A stretch of DNA of 64,000 nucleotides from Streptomyces sannanensis (GCF_039536205.1 NZ_BAAAYL010000001.1:3410001-3474000), one strand, 5' to 3'; shown: positions 47,606 to 57,319, counted from the first letter of the stretch. Notes: a model not told the origin generated them from the letters alone. Numbers and translations: made by a program.

Positions 47606-49072
47606 TCAGTCCTGCACTGCCCACCAGTCCTTGAGTGCGGCGACCGCCGCGTCGTGCTCCATCGGCCCGTGCTCCAGCCGCAGCTCCAGCAGGTGCTTGT
47701 AGGCCTTGCCGATCAGGGGTCCCGGTCCGACGCCCAGGATCTCCATGATCTGGTTGCCGTCCAGATCGGGCCGGATCGCGTCCAGCTCCTCCTGCTCCTG
47801 CAACTGCGAGATGCGCTCCTCAAGACCGTCGTAGGTGCGGGCGAGAGCCGCCGCCTTGCGCTTGTTGCGCGTCGTGCAGTCCGAGCGGGTCAGCTTGTGC
47901 AGCCGGTCCAGCAGAGGTCCGGCATCGCGTACATAGCGGCGCACCGCCGAGTCGGTCCACTCTCCGGTCCCATAGCCGTGGAAGCGCAGATGCAGCTCCA
48001 CCAGCTGTGCCACATCCTTGACCAGGTCATTGGAGTACTTGAGCGCGGTCATGCGCTTCTTGGTCATCTTTGCGCCCACCACCTCGTGGTGGTGGAAGGA
48101 GACCCGGCCGTCCTTCTCGAAGCGGCGCGTCTTCGGCTTGCCGATGTCGTGGAGAAGCGCCGCCAGTCGCAGCACCAGGTCCGGACCGGAGTCCTCCAGG
48201 TCGATGGCCTGCTCCAGCACGGTGAGCGTGTGCTCGTACACGTCCTTGTGCCGGTGATGCTCGTCACTCTCCAGCCGCAGAGCGGGCAGTTCCGGAAGGA
48301 TGCGGTCGGCGAGGCCCGTGCTGACAAAGAGCCTCAGGCCGTTGCGCGGATGGGCGGAGAGGATCAGCTTGTTCAGCTCGTCGCGCACTCGCTCGGCCGA
48401 GACGATGTCGATCCGCTCGGCCATCTCCCTCATCGCGGCGACGACCTCGGGGGCCACGTCGAAGTCCAGCTGGGCGGCGAAGCGGGCTGCGCGCATCATG
48501 CGCAGCGGGTCGTCGGAGAAGGAGGCCTCGGGGGTGCCGGGCGTGCGCAGGACACGGGCCGCGAGGTCTTCGAGACCACCGTGGGGATCGATGAACTCCT
48601 TCTGCGGCAGGGCCACGGCCATCGCATTCACGGTGAAGTCGCGGCGTACCAGGTCTTCCTCGATGGAGTCGCCGTAGGACACCTCGGGCTTGCGCGAGGT
48701 CCGGTCGTACGCCTCGGAGCGATATGTCGTGATCTCGATCTGGAAGTTCTGAAGGTCGCTGCCGCTCCGGGCCGCCTTCTGGCACCCGACCGTGCCGAAG
48801 GCGATCCCGACCTCCCATGTGGCGTCCGCCCACGGCCGAACGATCTTCAGTACGTCCTCGGGCCGAGCGTCCGTGGTGAAGTCCAGATCATTGCCGAGCC
48901 GGCCCAGCAGCGCATCCCGGACCGACCCGCCGACCAGCGCCAGGCTGAACCCGGCTTCCTGGAAACGACGGGCGAGGTCATCGGCGACAGGGGACACCCG
49001 GAGCAGTTCGCTGACCGCGCGGCGCTGCACCTGACTCAGGGCACTGGAGTTGTCTTCATTGGCGTTCGGCAC
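47606..49072 (-). CDS. pcnA: CCA-adding tRNA nucleotidyltransferase
   Basis: A 488-residue enzyme that adds or repairs the 3' CCA of tRNAs (annotated as PcnA/CCA transferase in actinobacteria). Seen: nucleotidyltransferase head 'SLALVGGSVRDALLGRLGNDLDFTTDARPEDVL' with GG and DxD motifs, 'VRRDFTVNAMAVAL', 'DPLRMMRAARFAAQLDF' and an HD domain with 'LAALLHDIGKPKTRRF'. The GTG at 49072 reads VPNANEDNSSAL; the reading to 49189 is unsupported. It is divergent from the DUF6049-type gene. Confidence 0.93.
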   Translation of the reverse strand: MPNANEDNSSALSQVQRRAVSELLRVSPVADDLARRFQEAGFSLALVGGSVRDALLGRLGNDLDFTTDARPEDVLKIVRPWADATWEVGIAFGTVGCQKAARSGSDLQNFQIEITTYRSEAYDRTSRKPEVSYGDSIEEDLVRRDFTVNAMAVALPQKEFIDPHGGLEDLAARVLRTPGTPEASFSDDPLRMMRAARFAAQLDFDVAPEVVAAMREMAERIDIVSAERVRDELNKLILSAHPRNGLRLFVSTGLADRILPELPALRLESDEHHRHKDVYEHTLTVLEQAIDLEDSGPDLVLRLAALLHDIGKPKTRRFEKDGRVSFHHHEVVGAKMTKKRMTALKYSNDLVKDVAQLVELHLRFHGYGTGEWTDSAVRRYVRDAGPLLDRLHKLTRSDCTTRNKRKAAALARTYDGLEERISQLQEQEELDAIRPDLDGNQIMEILGVGPGPLIGKAYKHLLELRLEHGPMEHDAAVAALKDWWAVQD

Positions 49073-49247
49073 AACAGAAAAGGGTACGTGCCCCGGCCGA
49101 CCGGAGCGTCCCTGTTTCTCCCCGGCCCGGCCCGCCTGCCGAGTCGCACAGATCCTGTGGAGCAGTCCGGCGGCACTTCGCCGCGGCACATCTCGTTACC
49201 ATGCCTGGACGCACATCCGACGACGAAGACGAGGGACGGGCGAACGC

Positions 49248-51572
49248 GTGGCCGAGGCGGCAGACACCCCGGGGATCACTCCCTCTCCTGCCCGCCGGTG
49301 GCTGAGGCGCACGGCGTCGCTGATCACCGGTGTCCTGCTCATGGCCGGGCCACTGTGCGGCCCAGCGGCCCCTTCCGCGCATGCCGCAGAGGCCGGCGCC
49401 TCGGGCTCGCGCACCGTCGATGTGTCGCTGGACTCCCTGGCCCCCGCCGCCCCTGTCAAAGGCGACACACTCACCATCTCCGGGTCGGTGACCAACAAGG
49501 GCAAGCAGACCATCACCGACGCCCATATCGCGCTGCGTGTGGGCTCGCCGCTCTCCAGCAGGGCATCGATCGACAACGCCGCGGAACACACCGGCTACTC
49601 AGCGGGCAGCGACCCGGCGGAGCTCGACGGCGACTACACCGTCGAGATCGCCAAGCTTCCCGCCCACGTCAGGCAGGACTTCACCCTGTCGGTCCCGGTG
49701 AACAAGCTGGGCCTCGACGAAGCGGGCGTCTACCAACTGGGCGTGTCGCTGTCCGGACACACTGCCCGCGAGCGCTACGAGCAGGTGCTGGGCATCCAGC
49801 GGACCTTCCTGCCGTGGCAGCCCGCGGCCATGAAGAAGAAGACCCAGATCACCTACCTCTGGCCGCTGGTCTCCACCACGCGCCTCACCGCCGAGACAGG
49901 CTCGGACGAGCAGCAGACACCCGTCTTCAAGGACGACGAGCTGGCCACCGAGCTCGCCCCCGGAGGCCGGTTGGAGCAGATGGTCACCCTGGGCAGCCAG
50001 CTGCCCGTCACCTGGGTGATCGACCCCGACCTGCTCGCCACCGTGGACGCGATGACCCGGAACTACCGGGTCAAGGCGGGCGACACCACGGTCCCCGGCA
50101 AGAACCAGGCCATCGCCAAGGCGTGGCTCAGCTCACTCGAGAAGGCGGTACAGGACCAGAAGGTCGTGGCCCTCCCCTTGGGTGACCCCGATCTGGCCTC
50201 CCTCGCACACCAGGGAAAGAACGTCTCCGGATCGCTGAGTCATCTGCAGTCCGCCACCGAGGTCGCCAGGACGACCGTCGAGACGGTCCTCCATGTGACG
50301 CCGTCCCTCGACTTCGCCTGGCCCGTGGACGGCGCGATCGACCCCTCGATCGTCGACGTTGCCACTTCCGCCGGCGCCCACAAGGTGATCGCGCGCAGCG
50401 ACAGCATGCGGGAATCGGACGACCTGCCGTACACGCCCACCGCGGCCCGCCCCATCGGCGGCGGCACCACCGCCGTGGTAGCCGACAAGGGGCTCTCCAC
50501 TGCTTTCGAGGGCGACATGACCCAGGCCGAGGAGTCCACGCTCGCCGTACAGGAATTCCTCGCCCAGACGCTGGCCGTGAGCCTCCAGGAGCCCGACCAC
50601 CAGCGCAGCATCGTCGTCGCTCCACAGCGCATGCCGTCAGCGAGCCAGGCCCAGTCGATGGCGCACGCGCTGCAGGGCCTCGCCCCCCAGCGCTGGACCG
50701 AGCCGCTCGACCTGCCGGCGGCGGCCGCTGCCAAGCCGGACGCCAACGCCTCCACCCGGGTCCCCTCCTCCTCCGCGTATCCGAAGAAGCTGCGCGCCCA
50801 GGAGTTGCCGGTCGACGCCTTCCGGGAGATCAAGACCACCCAGGACACCCTCGACAGGTTCAAGGTGATTCTCACCTCGCCCGACCGGGTGGTCACCCCC
50901 TTCGGCAATGCCATCGACCGGTCGATGTCGACGTCCTGGCGCAGCCACCCCGCGGACGCCCGCGTCTACCGCGAAGGCGTGCTGAACCACCTGCGCAGCC
51001 TCACCGCGGAGGTACAGCTCATCCAGAAGTCCCCGGCGACCCTGTCCGGACGCAGCGCGACCCTCCCGGTGACCGTGCAGAACAAGCTGGTGCAAGACGT
51101 CGACCATCTTGTTCTGCGCCTGTGGTCCACCAACCCCCAGCGTCTGAGCATCGGCGACGACCAGGCGGGCGCCTCGCAGTCGGTCAAGGTCGCCGGCGGT
51201 CACAGCCAGTCGGTGAAGTTCACGGCCAACGCCCACGCCAACGGCCCGATCCAGGTGAAGGCCCAGCTCTACACCGAGGACGGCACCCCCTACGGCGACA
51301 CCATGACCTTCACGGTGCAGGTCTCGGAGATCACCCCGACCGTGATGCTGGTGCTCGCCGGTGGTGTACTGCTGCTCGTCCTCGCGGGCATCAGGATGTA
51401 CACCCAGCGCAAGCGCGCTGCCGCCCGGGAGGCCGACGCGGAAGGCGATGCGGAGGACGGCGAGGAGACCGCCTCGGAGGACGACAGTCCCGAGCAGCCG
51501 AGTGACCCGTTGCCGGACACCGCATCGGAAAGCGGGGACCTGTCGGGCCCGGGTGAGAAAGTGGACCGTTGA
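49248..51572 (+). CDS. Large exported membrane protein (DUF6049-like)
   Basis: A 774-residue protein. Seen: N-terminal signal/anchor ('ASLITGVLLMAGPLCGPAAPSAHA'), a large extracytoplasmic part starting with an Ig-like domain ('LTISGSVTNKGKQTITDAHIALRVG'), a middle alpha/beta region ('VTWVIDPDLLATVDAM', 'HVTPSLDFAWPVDGAIDPSIVDVA'), another beta domain, one C-terminal helix ('TVMLVLAGGVLLLVLAGIRMY') and an acidic cytosolic tail. It matches my memory of the actinobacterial DUF6049 family, always next to murJ. A role in lipid II export or envelope signalling is inferred from position only. GTG at 49248 follows GAGGGACGGG. Confidence 0.82.
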   Translation: MAEAADTPGITPSPARRWLRRTASLITGVLLMAGPLCGPAAPSAHAAEAGASGSRTVDVSLDSLAPAAPVKGDTLTISGSVTNKGKQTITDAHIALRVGSPLSSRASIDNAAEHTGYSAGSDPAELDGDYTVEIAKLPAHVRQDFTLSVPVNKLGLDEAGVYQLGVSLSGHTARERYEQVLGIQRTFLPWQPAAMKKKTQITYLWPLVSTTRLTAETGSDEQQTPVFKDDELATELAPGGRLEQMVTLGSQLPVTWVIDPDLLATVDAMTRNYRVKAGDTTVPGKNQAIAKAWLSSLEKAVQDQKVVALPLGDPDLASLAHQGKNVSGSLSHLQSATEVARTTVETVLHVTPSLDFAWPVDGAIDPSIVDVATSAGAHKVIARSDSMRESDDLPYTPTAARPIGGGTTAVVADKGLSTAFEGDMTQAEESTLAVQEFLAQTLAVSLQEPDHQRSIVVAPQRMPSASQAQSMAHALQGLAPQRWTEPLDLPAAAAAKPDANASTRVPSSSAYPKKLRAQELPVDAFREIKTTQDTLDRFKVILTSPDRVVTPFGNAIDRSMSTSWRSHPADARVYREGVLNHLRSLTAEVQLIQKSPATLSGRSATLPVTVQNKLVQDVDHLVLRLWSTNPQRLSIGDDQAGASQSVKVAGGHSQSVKFTANAHANGPIQVKAQLYTEDGTPYGDTMTFTVQVSEITPTVMLVLAGGVLLLVLAGIRMYTQRKRAAAREADAEGDAEDGEETASEDDSPEQPSDPLPDTASESGDLSGPGEKVDR

Positions 51573-51626
51573 GCCATGTCGTGGCCGGTCGGCCGGGGAC
51601 GAAACGCGAGCTTGAGGAGAGCACCA

Positions 51627-53765
51627 GTGCACTCGCCGTACGACGGTGACCGCGGCCAGGGCGCCGGCGGCGATCACGCGGGCCAGGTACCACTGCCGTC
51701 GCAGCAAGCCCAGGACCCGTACATCCAGGACGCCTACACCCCTGATCCCTACCAGTCCCAGGACCTGTCCGCCCAGGACCCGGTGTCCGAGGCGCTCTAC
51801 GACCGCGCCGCGCACCCACCGCCTCTGCCCGGCACCTACGCCGAGCCGCAACCGCTCTACCGGCAGCCGTCCGCACCGCAGCATGCTCCCGACCCTCGGG
51901 TGTGGGCGCAGACGCCGCCGCCCGAGCCGGACGGCCCGTCCCGCCATCTGTCGTACGGCGACGATGCCACGACCACCGAATTCGTGGGCGTGGACGCCCT
52001 CGTGACCCGGGCCGGCGAGGAACTCCCGGAGCCCGACGCCTTCGCGCACCTGTACCGGGACCAGCAGGGCGCCGGAGCGAGCACAAGCACACCCGAACCC
52101 GAGCCGGCCCCGGCGCCCGCCCCCAAGAAGTCGGGCGGCCGCGCCGCGAGCCTTCTGAAGTCCAGCGCCGTGATGGCCGCGGGAACGCTGGTCTCCCGGC
52201 TCACCGGGTTCGTACGCAGCCTGATGATCACGGCGGCCCTGGGTGCCGCTCTGCTCGGTGACACCTACACCGTCGCCTACACCCTGCCGACGATGATCTA
52301 TATCCTCACCGTCGGCGGCGGTCTGAACTCCGTCTTCGTGCCGCAGCTCGTCCGCTCCATGAAGAACGACGAAGACGGCGGCGAGGCGTATGCCAACCGC
52401 CTGCTGACCCTGGTGATGGTCGCCCTCGGCGTCATCGTGGGCTTTGCCGTCCTCATCGCCCCCCTGCTGATCCGTGCGATGTCGAGCACCATCGCCGCGG
52501 ATCCGGCCGCCAACAACGTCGCGATCAGTTTCGCCCGCTACTGCCTGCCCACGATCTTCTTCATGGGCGTGCATGTCGTGATGGGCCAGATCCTCAACGC
52601 CCGCGGGAAGTTCGGCGCGATGATGTGGACCCCGGTCCTGAACAACATCGTCATGATCTTCACGTTCGGCCTGTTCATCTGGGTGTACGGCAGCTCCGCA
52701 GAATCCCGCATGGGTGTCACCACCATCCCGCCGGAGGGCATCAGGCTGCTCGGCATCGGCACCCTGCTCGGACTCGTCGTCCAGGCCCTGGCAATGATCC
52801 CCTACCTGCGCGAGACGGGCTTCCGCTTCCGGCCCCGCTTCGACTGGAAGGGCCACGGCCTCGGCAAGACGGTGAAGCTCGCCAAGTGGACCGTGCTGTT
52901 CGTCCTCGCCAACCAGGCCGGCGTGCTCGTCGTCACCCAGCTCGCCACCGCGGCGGGTGAGGCCTCAGGCAAGGACGGTGCCGGCTTCCTGGCCTACTCC
53001 AACGCCCAGCTGATCTGGGGCATGCCGCAGGCCATCATCACCGTCTCGGTCATGGCCGCCCTGCTGCCCCGCATCTCCCGGGCCGCCCACGACGACGACC
53101 CCGGCGCGGTCCGCGACGACATCTCGCAGGGCCTGCGCAACTCGGCCGTGGCGATCGTCCCGGTCTCCTTCGCGTTCCTCGCGCTCGGTGTCCCCATGTG
53201 CACGCTCCTGTACGCCTCCAGCGGCACCGAAGCGGCCCGGTCCATGGGCTTCATCCTGATGGCGTTCGGCCTCGGCCTGATCCCGTACTCCGTCCAGTAC
53301 GTCGTGCTGCGCGGCTTCTACGCCTACGAGGACACCCGCACGCCCTTCTACAACACCGTCATCGTCGCCGCCGTCAACGCCGCGGCCTCCGCCCTCTGCT
53401 ACGTGCTGCTCCCCGCCCAGTGGGCGGTGGTCGGTATGGCCGCCTCGTACGGGCTGGCCTATGCCGTGGGCGTGGGCGTCGCCTGGCGCCGACTGCGCAA
53501 CCGGCTGGGCGGCGACCTGGACGGCGCGCATGTCGTCCGCACCTACGCCCGTCTCGGCATCGCCTCGATCCCGGCGGCGATCGCCGGTGGCGCCGTGGGC
53601 TTCTTCGCCCTCAAGACCCTCGGCGAAGGAGCCCTCGGCTCGCTCACGGCGCTTGTCGCGGGCGGGGCGGTACTGCTGGCCATCTTCTTCGTCGCGGCGA
53701 AGAGGATGCGCATCGAGGAGCTCAACGCCATGGTCGGTATGGTGCGCGGGCGTCTGGGCCGCTGA
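51627..53765 (+). CDS. murJ: Lipid II flippase MurJ
   Basis: A 712-residue protein. The first 170 residues are a Pro/Gln/Asp-rich cytosolic extension; the rest is the 14-helix MOP-family core. Seen: 'MAAGTLVSRLTGFVRSLMITAALGAALLGDTYTVAYTLPTMIYILTVGGGLNSVFVPQLV', 'GVHVVMGQILNARGKFGAMMWTPVLNNIVMI' and 'YSVQYVVLRGFYAYEDTRTPFYNTVI', diagnostic of MurJ/MviN. It moves lipid II across the membrane. GTG at 51627 follows GAGGAGA. No pseudokinase is fused at the C-terminus; it is the next gene instead. Confidence 0.95.
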   Translation: MHSPYDGDRGQGAGGDHAGQVPLPSQQAQDPYIQDAYTPDPYQSQDLSAQDPVSEALYDRAAHPPPLPGTYAEPQPLYRQPSAPQHAPDPRVWAQTPPPEPDGPSRHLSYGDDATTTEFVGVDALVTRAGEELPEPDAFAHLYRDQQGAGASTSTPEPEPAPAPAPKKSGGRAASLLKSSAVMAAGTLVSRLTGFVRSLMITAALGAALLGDTYTVAYTLPTMIYILTVGGGLNSVFVPQLVRSMKNDEDGGEAYANRLLTLVMVALGVIVGFAVLIAPLLIRAMSSTIAADPAANNVAISFARYCLPTIFFMGVHVVMGQILNARGKFGAMMWTPVLNNIVMIFTFGLFIWVYGSSAESRMGVTTIPPEGIRLLGIGTLLGLVVQALAMIPYLRETGFRFRPRFDWKGHGLGKTVKLAKWTVLFVLANQAGVLVVTQLATAAGEASGKDGAGFLAYSNAQLIWGMPQAIITVSVMAALLPRISRAAHDDDPGAVRDDISQGLRNSAVAIVPVSFAFLALGVPMCTLLYASSGTEAARSMGFILMAFGLGLIPYSVQYVVLRGFYAYEDTRTPFYNTVIVAAVNAAASALCYVLLPAQWAVVGMAASYGLAYAVGVGVAWRRLRNRLGGDLDGAHVVRTYARLGIASIPAAIAGGAVGFFALKTLGEGALGSLTALVAGGAVLLAIFFVAAKRMRIEELNAMVGMVRGRLGR

Positions 53766-53895
53766 AGATCGTCCGCACCGCACAACCATCGTCCGCCGCC
53801 GCGTGTCGTGCATAGCGGCGGACTGTGGGCACAATTGGCATGACTTTGCTCGGCTGGGCGACCAGCGCGCAACGGATGGGGAGGCAGGAACGACG

Positions 53896-55599
53896 GTGGC
53901 GGAACGTAGCACGGCTGCCGTCGACGTGGCTGGCAACGGCGGCGATGACCCGCTGACCGCCAAGGCGGATCAGGCCACGGCCGACGGGGTGGCGGAAGCC
54001 AAGGAGACGGCGGACAAGGGCACGCGGGAGACGGGCGGCGAGCGCAAGAGCGCCGAGCCCGTCGGCATCGCCACGCCCGAACTGCACAGCGGCCACAAGC
54101 TCGCCAGACGCTACCGGCTGGAGGAGTGCGTCACCCGTTTGGACGGGTTCAGCAGCTGGCGCGCCGTCGACGAGAAACTCCGCCGCGCCGTCGGCGTCCA
54201 CATCCTTCCGGCGGACCACTCACGAGCCCGCTCCGTGCTCGCCGCCGCCCGCTCCGCGGCGCTGCTCGGCGACCCGCGCTTCGTCCAGGTCCTGGACGCC
54301 GTCGAGGAGAACGACCTCGTCTACGTCGTCCACGAATGGCTGCCCGACGCCACCGAACTCACTACCCTGCTGGCCTCCGGACCGCTGAGGGCCCACGAGG
54401 CGTACCAGCTCGTCAGCCAGCTCGCCCAGGCCATGGCCGCCGCGCACCGCGAGGGCCTTGCCCATCTCAAACTCACCCCAGGCGCGGTCCTGCGGACGTC
54501 CTCCGGCCAGTACCGCATCCGCGGACTCGCGGTGAACGCCGCCCTGCGCGGCATCACCTCCGACCGTCCGCAGCGCACCGACACCGAAGCGATCGGCGCC
54601 CTCCTCTACGCCTCGCTCACTCAGCGCTGGCCGTACGAGAGCGACGCGTACGGCCTGTCCGGGCTCCCCAAGGGCGTCGGACTCATCGCGCCCGACCAGG
54701 TACGGGCCGGCGTCCACCGGGGACTGGCCGAGCTCGCCATGCGCGCCCTGGCCAACGACGGAGCCACCGCCTCCCGCCAGGAACCCCCCTGCACGACCCC
54801 CGAAGAGCTCGTCAAGGCCATCGGGGCGATGCCCCGGATCCGCCCGCCGGAGCCCGCGTTCACCAGGCCCCCCGAGTACCAGCGCACTACGTACCAGCAG
54901 GGCACCTACGGCCGCCCCCAGCCCCGCCCGGCCACCACCCAGCCGGTCACGACACCGCCGCCCCCGCTGCAGAGCCGCACCGGAAAGGCCCTCAAGTGGG
55001 CCGTCTCGGCGCTGCTCATCGCCGCGCTGGGCCTCGGCAGCTGGCAGCTCGCGGACGCGCTCCTGGACCACGGCAAGAAGCAGGGCGACCCCGGTACAAC
55101 ACAGCCGAACACCGGCGGCGACGAGGACAAGAAGGCGCCCGAGTCCGGCAAGCCGATCGCCATCGCCGACGCCCATGACTTCGACCCGCTCGGTGACGGC
55201 TCCGAAAAGCCCGAAGGCATAAGGAACGCCTACGACAACGACCCGGGTACCTTCTGGCACACCGACCGCTATGTCGGCACCCCCAACTTCGGCAACCTGA
55301 AGGAAGGCGTCGGCATCGTCCTGGACCTCGGCGAGACCCACCAAGTCGGCAAGGTCGACGTCTCGTTCCTGGGCGGCGACACCTCCGTGGAGCTCAGGGC
55401 CGCCCCGAGCAACGCCCAGACCCAGCCGACGTCACCCAAGGGCTTCACCAAGATTGCCGAGGGATCCGGTTCGCAGGTGACCCTCAAGCCCGGCAAGCCG
55501 GTCGAGACGCGCTACGTTCTGGTCTGGCTGACGAAACTGCCGCAGGACCGCGGAGGCGACTTCCGCGGCAAGATCTCGGAGATCAAGATCACCACCTGA
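53896..55599 (+). CDS. Pseudokinase with C-terminal exported domain, MurJ partner
   Basis: A 567-residue protein. Residues 60-320 are a protein-kinase-like fold ('YRLEECVTRLDGFSSWRAVDEKLRRAVGVHIL'), but the catalytic loop reads 'HREGLAHLKLTPGAVL', lacking the HRD Asp, and no VAIK lysine or DFG is evident, so it should be inactive. Then a Pro-rich linker, one helix ('ALKWAVSALLIAALGLGSWQLA') and an outer beta domain ('FWHTDRYVGTPNFGNLKEGVGIVLDLGETHQVGKVDVSFLG') resembling discoidin-like domains. In Mycobacterium tuberculosis the same parts are fused to MviN, where the pseudokinase binds FhaA when phosphorylated. Confidence 0.88.
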   Translation: MAERSTAAVDVAGNGGDDPLTAKADQATADGVAEAKETADKGTRETGGERKSAEPVGIATPELHSGHKLARRYRLEECVTRLDGFSSWRAVDEKLRRAVGVHILPADHSRARSVLAAARSAALLGDPRFVQVLDAVEENDLVYVVHEWLPDATELTTLLASGPLRAHEAYQLVSQLAQAMAAAHREGLAHLKLTPGAVLRTSSGQYRIRGLAVNAALRGITSDRPQRTDTEAIGALLYASLTQRWPYESDAYGLSGLPKGVGLIAPDQVRAGVHRGLAELAMRALANDGATASRQEPPCTTPEELVKAIGAMPRIRPPEPAFTRPPEYQRTTYQQGTYGRPQPRPATTQPVTTPPPPLQSRTGKALKWAVSALLIAALGLGSWQLADALLDHGKKQGDPGTTQPNTGGDEDKKAPESGKPIAIADAHDFDPLGDGSEKPEGIRNAYDNDPGTFWHTDRYVGTPNFGNLKEGVGIVLDLGETHQVGKVDVSFLGGDTSVELRAAPSNAQTQPTSPKGFTKIAEGSGSQVTLKPGKPVETRYVLVWLTKLPQDRGGDFRGKISEIKITT

Positions 55600-55625
55600 C
55601 GGGAGAAGCAGGAGGGGGTTCACCG

Positions 55626-56312
55626 TTGGACGACGCCACACTCGGCGGCCTGAGCGACCAGGATCTTCTGGCCCGCCATGTCGCCGGCGACCCGGACGCC
55701 TTCGGTGAGCTCGTACGACGCCACCGGAACCGGCTCTGGGCCGTCGCCCTGCGCACACTCGGCGACCGTGAGGAGGCCGCCGACGCGGTACAGGACGCCC
55801 TGGTCTCCGCGTACCGCGCCGCCCACACCTTCCGCGGGCAGTCCGCCGTCACCACCTGGCTGCACCGCATCACCGTCAACGCCTGCCTCGACCGGGCCCG
55901 CAAGGCCGCCTCACGCAGGACCTCACCCGTCGACGACACCGAGCGGCTGGAACAGCTCCTGGAACCCCATGAGTCGGCCGAGGCACCCGCCGAGCGCCAG
56001 GACCTCCACCGGCAGCTCCTGGCAGCCCTCGCCACCCTGCCCGCCGACCAGCGGGCAGCCCTGGTCCTCGTCGACATGCAGGGCTACCCCGTGGCGGAAG
56101 CCGCCCTCATCCTCGACGTACCGACCGGAACCGTGAAGAGCCGCTGCGCACGCGGCCGGGCCCGGCTGTTGCCCCTGCTCGCTCATCTGCGCACTGATGC
56201 GGAGGGTAGCGCCGGGGCGGGCGGGGGAAGGAACCGGACGCAGGGGACATCCGTCCCACCAGCAGAACCGAGAAACCCAGATGCCGTGAAGGGCGGAGGT
56301 GGGCGCGCGTGA
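55626..56312 (+). CDS. sigM: ECF sigma factor SigM
   Basis: A 228-residue ECF sigma factor. Region 2 is 'HVAGDPDAFGELVRRHRNRLWAVALRTLGDREEAADAVQDALVSAYRAAHTFRGQSAVTTWLHRITVNACLDRARK'; region 4 is 'LPADQRAALVLVDMQGYPVAEAALILDVPTGTVKSRCARGRARLLPLL'. A disordered tail of about 35 residues follows. The start is TTG at 55626 with GGAGGGGG upstream. Its stop codon overlaps the GTG of the anti-sigma gene, so they are translationally coupled. The position between murJ/pseudokinase and trxBA is that of SigM in Streptomyces. Confidence 0.93.
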   Translation: MDDATLGGLSDQDLLARHVAGDPDAFGELVRRHRNRLWAVALRTLGDREEAADAVQDALVSAYRAAHTFRGQSAVTTWLHRITVNACLDRARKAASRRTSPVDDTERLEQLLEPHESAEAPAERQDLHRQLLAALATLPADQRAALVLVDMQGYPVAEAALILDVPTGTVKSRCARGRARLLPLLAHLRTDAEGSAGAGGGRNRTQGTSVPPAEPRNPDAVKGGGGRA

Positions 56313-57196
56313 CTTCCACGACCGGCACGGCTCAGCACCCGGACGTCTCGGAGATCTCCGATCTCACCGAGGGCCTGCTCCCCCCGTCCCGGACCGCGGA
56401 CATCCAGCGACACCTCGACGGCTGCGCACTGTGCGCCGATGTCCGTGACTCGCTGCAGGAGATCCGCGGCCTGCTGGGCACCCTGCCCGGCCCGCAGCGC
56501 ATGCCCGCCGACGTCGCCGGCCGTATTGACGCCGCCCTGGCCGCGGAGGCTCTGCTGCACTCCACCGCGCCCACCGCACCGGCCGATGTTTCACGTGAAA
56601 CATCGCCCGTTCCACAGACCACGCAGACCTCCGCCACGAACCGGCCCGCCGGGCATCCCCGCGCCGCCGCGGGCCCCGGCCGCGGCCACACCGGCAGGTC
56701 CAGGCGCCGCCGCATCGCTGTACTCGGCACCGCCTTCGGCGCCGCAGCCGCAGGTCTGAGCATCGTGCTCCTCCAGGTGCTCCAGCCGTCCACAGGACCG
56801 ACGGCCAAGAGCTCCGCGGAGGACGTAGGCACCGTGTACTCGGCTTCCAGTCTCGGAAAGCATGTGCAGGATCTGCTCGCATCCGGGCAGGTCTCCACCG
56901 CGCAGAACCCGGAAACGAGGAAAGCACCGATCACGAAGTCGGGCCCCGACACACGCACATGGGCACCCGCCGTCCAGGTGCCGCCCTGCGTCCAGGCAGG
57001 AACGGGCCGTCCCGACGACGCCCCCCTGGCCGCAGACAAGGGCCGCTACGAAGACAAGTCCGCCTACCTCGTCGTTCTGCCCCACCCCACCGACGACACC
57101 CGTGTCCAGGCATACGTCGTCAATGCCGACTGCGTGAAGACAGCCCCCGCCGGCAAGGGCGAACTCCTGCTGAGTCACGCCTACCCTCGCCGCTGA
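56309..57196 (+). CDS. Anti-sigma factor (SigM partner), zinc-finger-like
   Basis: A 295-residue membrane protein overlapping sigM by 4 bp. The cytosolic N-terminus has 'DLTEGLLPPSRTADIQRHLDGCALCADVRDSLQEIRGLLGTLP' with the HxxxCxxC of ZAS-type anti-sigma factors. After a basic linker comes one helix ('AVLGTAFGAAAAGLSIVLLQVLQP') and an outer domain ending in 'AYVVNADCVKTAPAGKGELLLSHAYPRR'. It most likely holds SigM inactive at the membrane. A perfect parS site lies within the linker-coding part (56588-56601), read as DVSRET. Confidence 0.88.
   Translation: MTSTTGTAQHPDVSEISDLTEGLLPPSRTADIQRHLDGCALCADVRDSLQEIRGLLGTLPGPQRMPADVAGRIDAALAAEALLHSTAPTAPADVSRETSPVPQTTQTSATNRPAGHPRAAAGPGRGHTGRSRRRRIAVLGTAFGAAAAGLSIVLLQVLQPSTGPTAKSSAEDVGTVYSASSLGKHVQDLLASGQVSTAQNPETRKAPITKSGPDTRTWAPAVQVPPCVQAGTGRPDDAPLAADKGRYEDKSAYLVVLPHPTDDTRVQAYVVNADCVKTAPAGKGELLLSHAYPRR
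56588..56601. other. parS: parS site inside the anti-sigma gene, perfect
   Basis: GTTTCACGTGAAAC, exact consensus, extended by CGAT/ATCG to a 22-bp perfect palindrome (56584-56605). In the gene's frame it encodes VSRET. Confidence 0.92.
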
Positions 57197-57226
57197 CAGA
57201 CACCCCACGCGCCGCTCCGGCACCCC

Positions 57227-57254
57227 GGGAATGCCCGCCCCTTAGGATCCGTTG
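57227..57254 (+). promoter_or_regulatory. Sigma-R type promoter of trxBA
   Basis: GGGAAT (57227-57232), exactly 18 bp, then GTTG (57251-57254), a perfect match to the Streptomyces sigma-R consensus GGAAT-N18-GTT. It lies 66 bp before the trxB start. The trxBA operon is a known thiol-stress target of sigma R. Confidence 0.88.
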
Positions 57255-57319
57255 GGTGGGGTGAGGCAAGACCAGGCCCCGGTAGGCAGTAGCAGTCTGC
57301 AGAGACGAGGAAGAAACCC

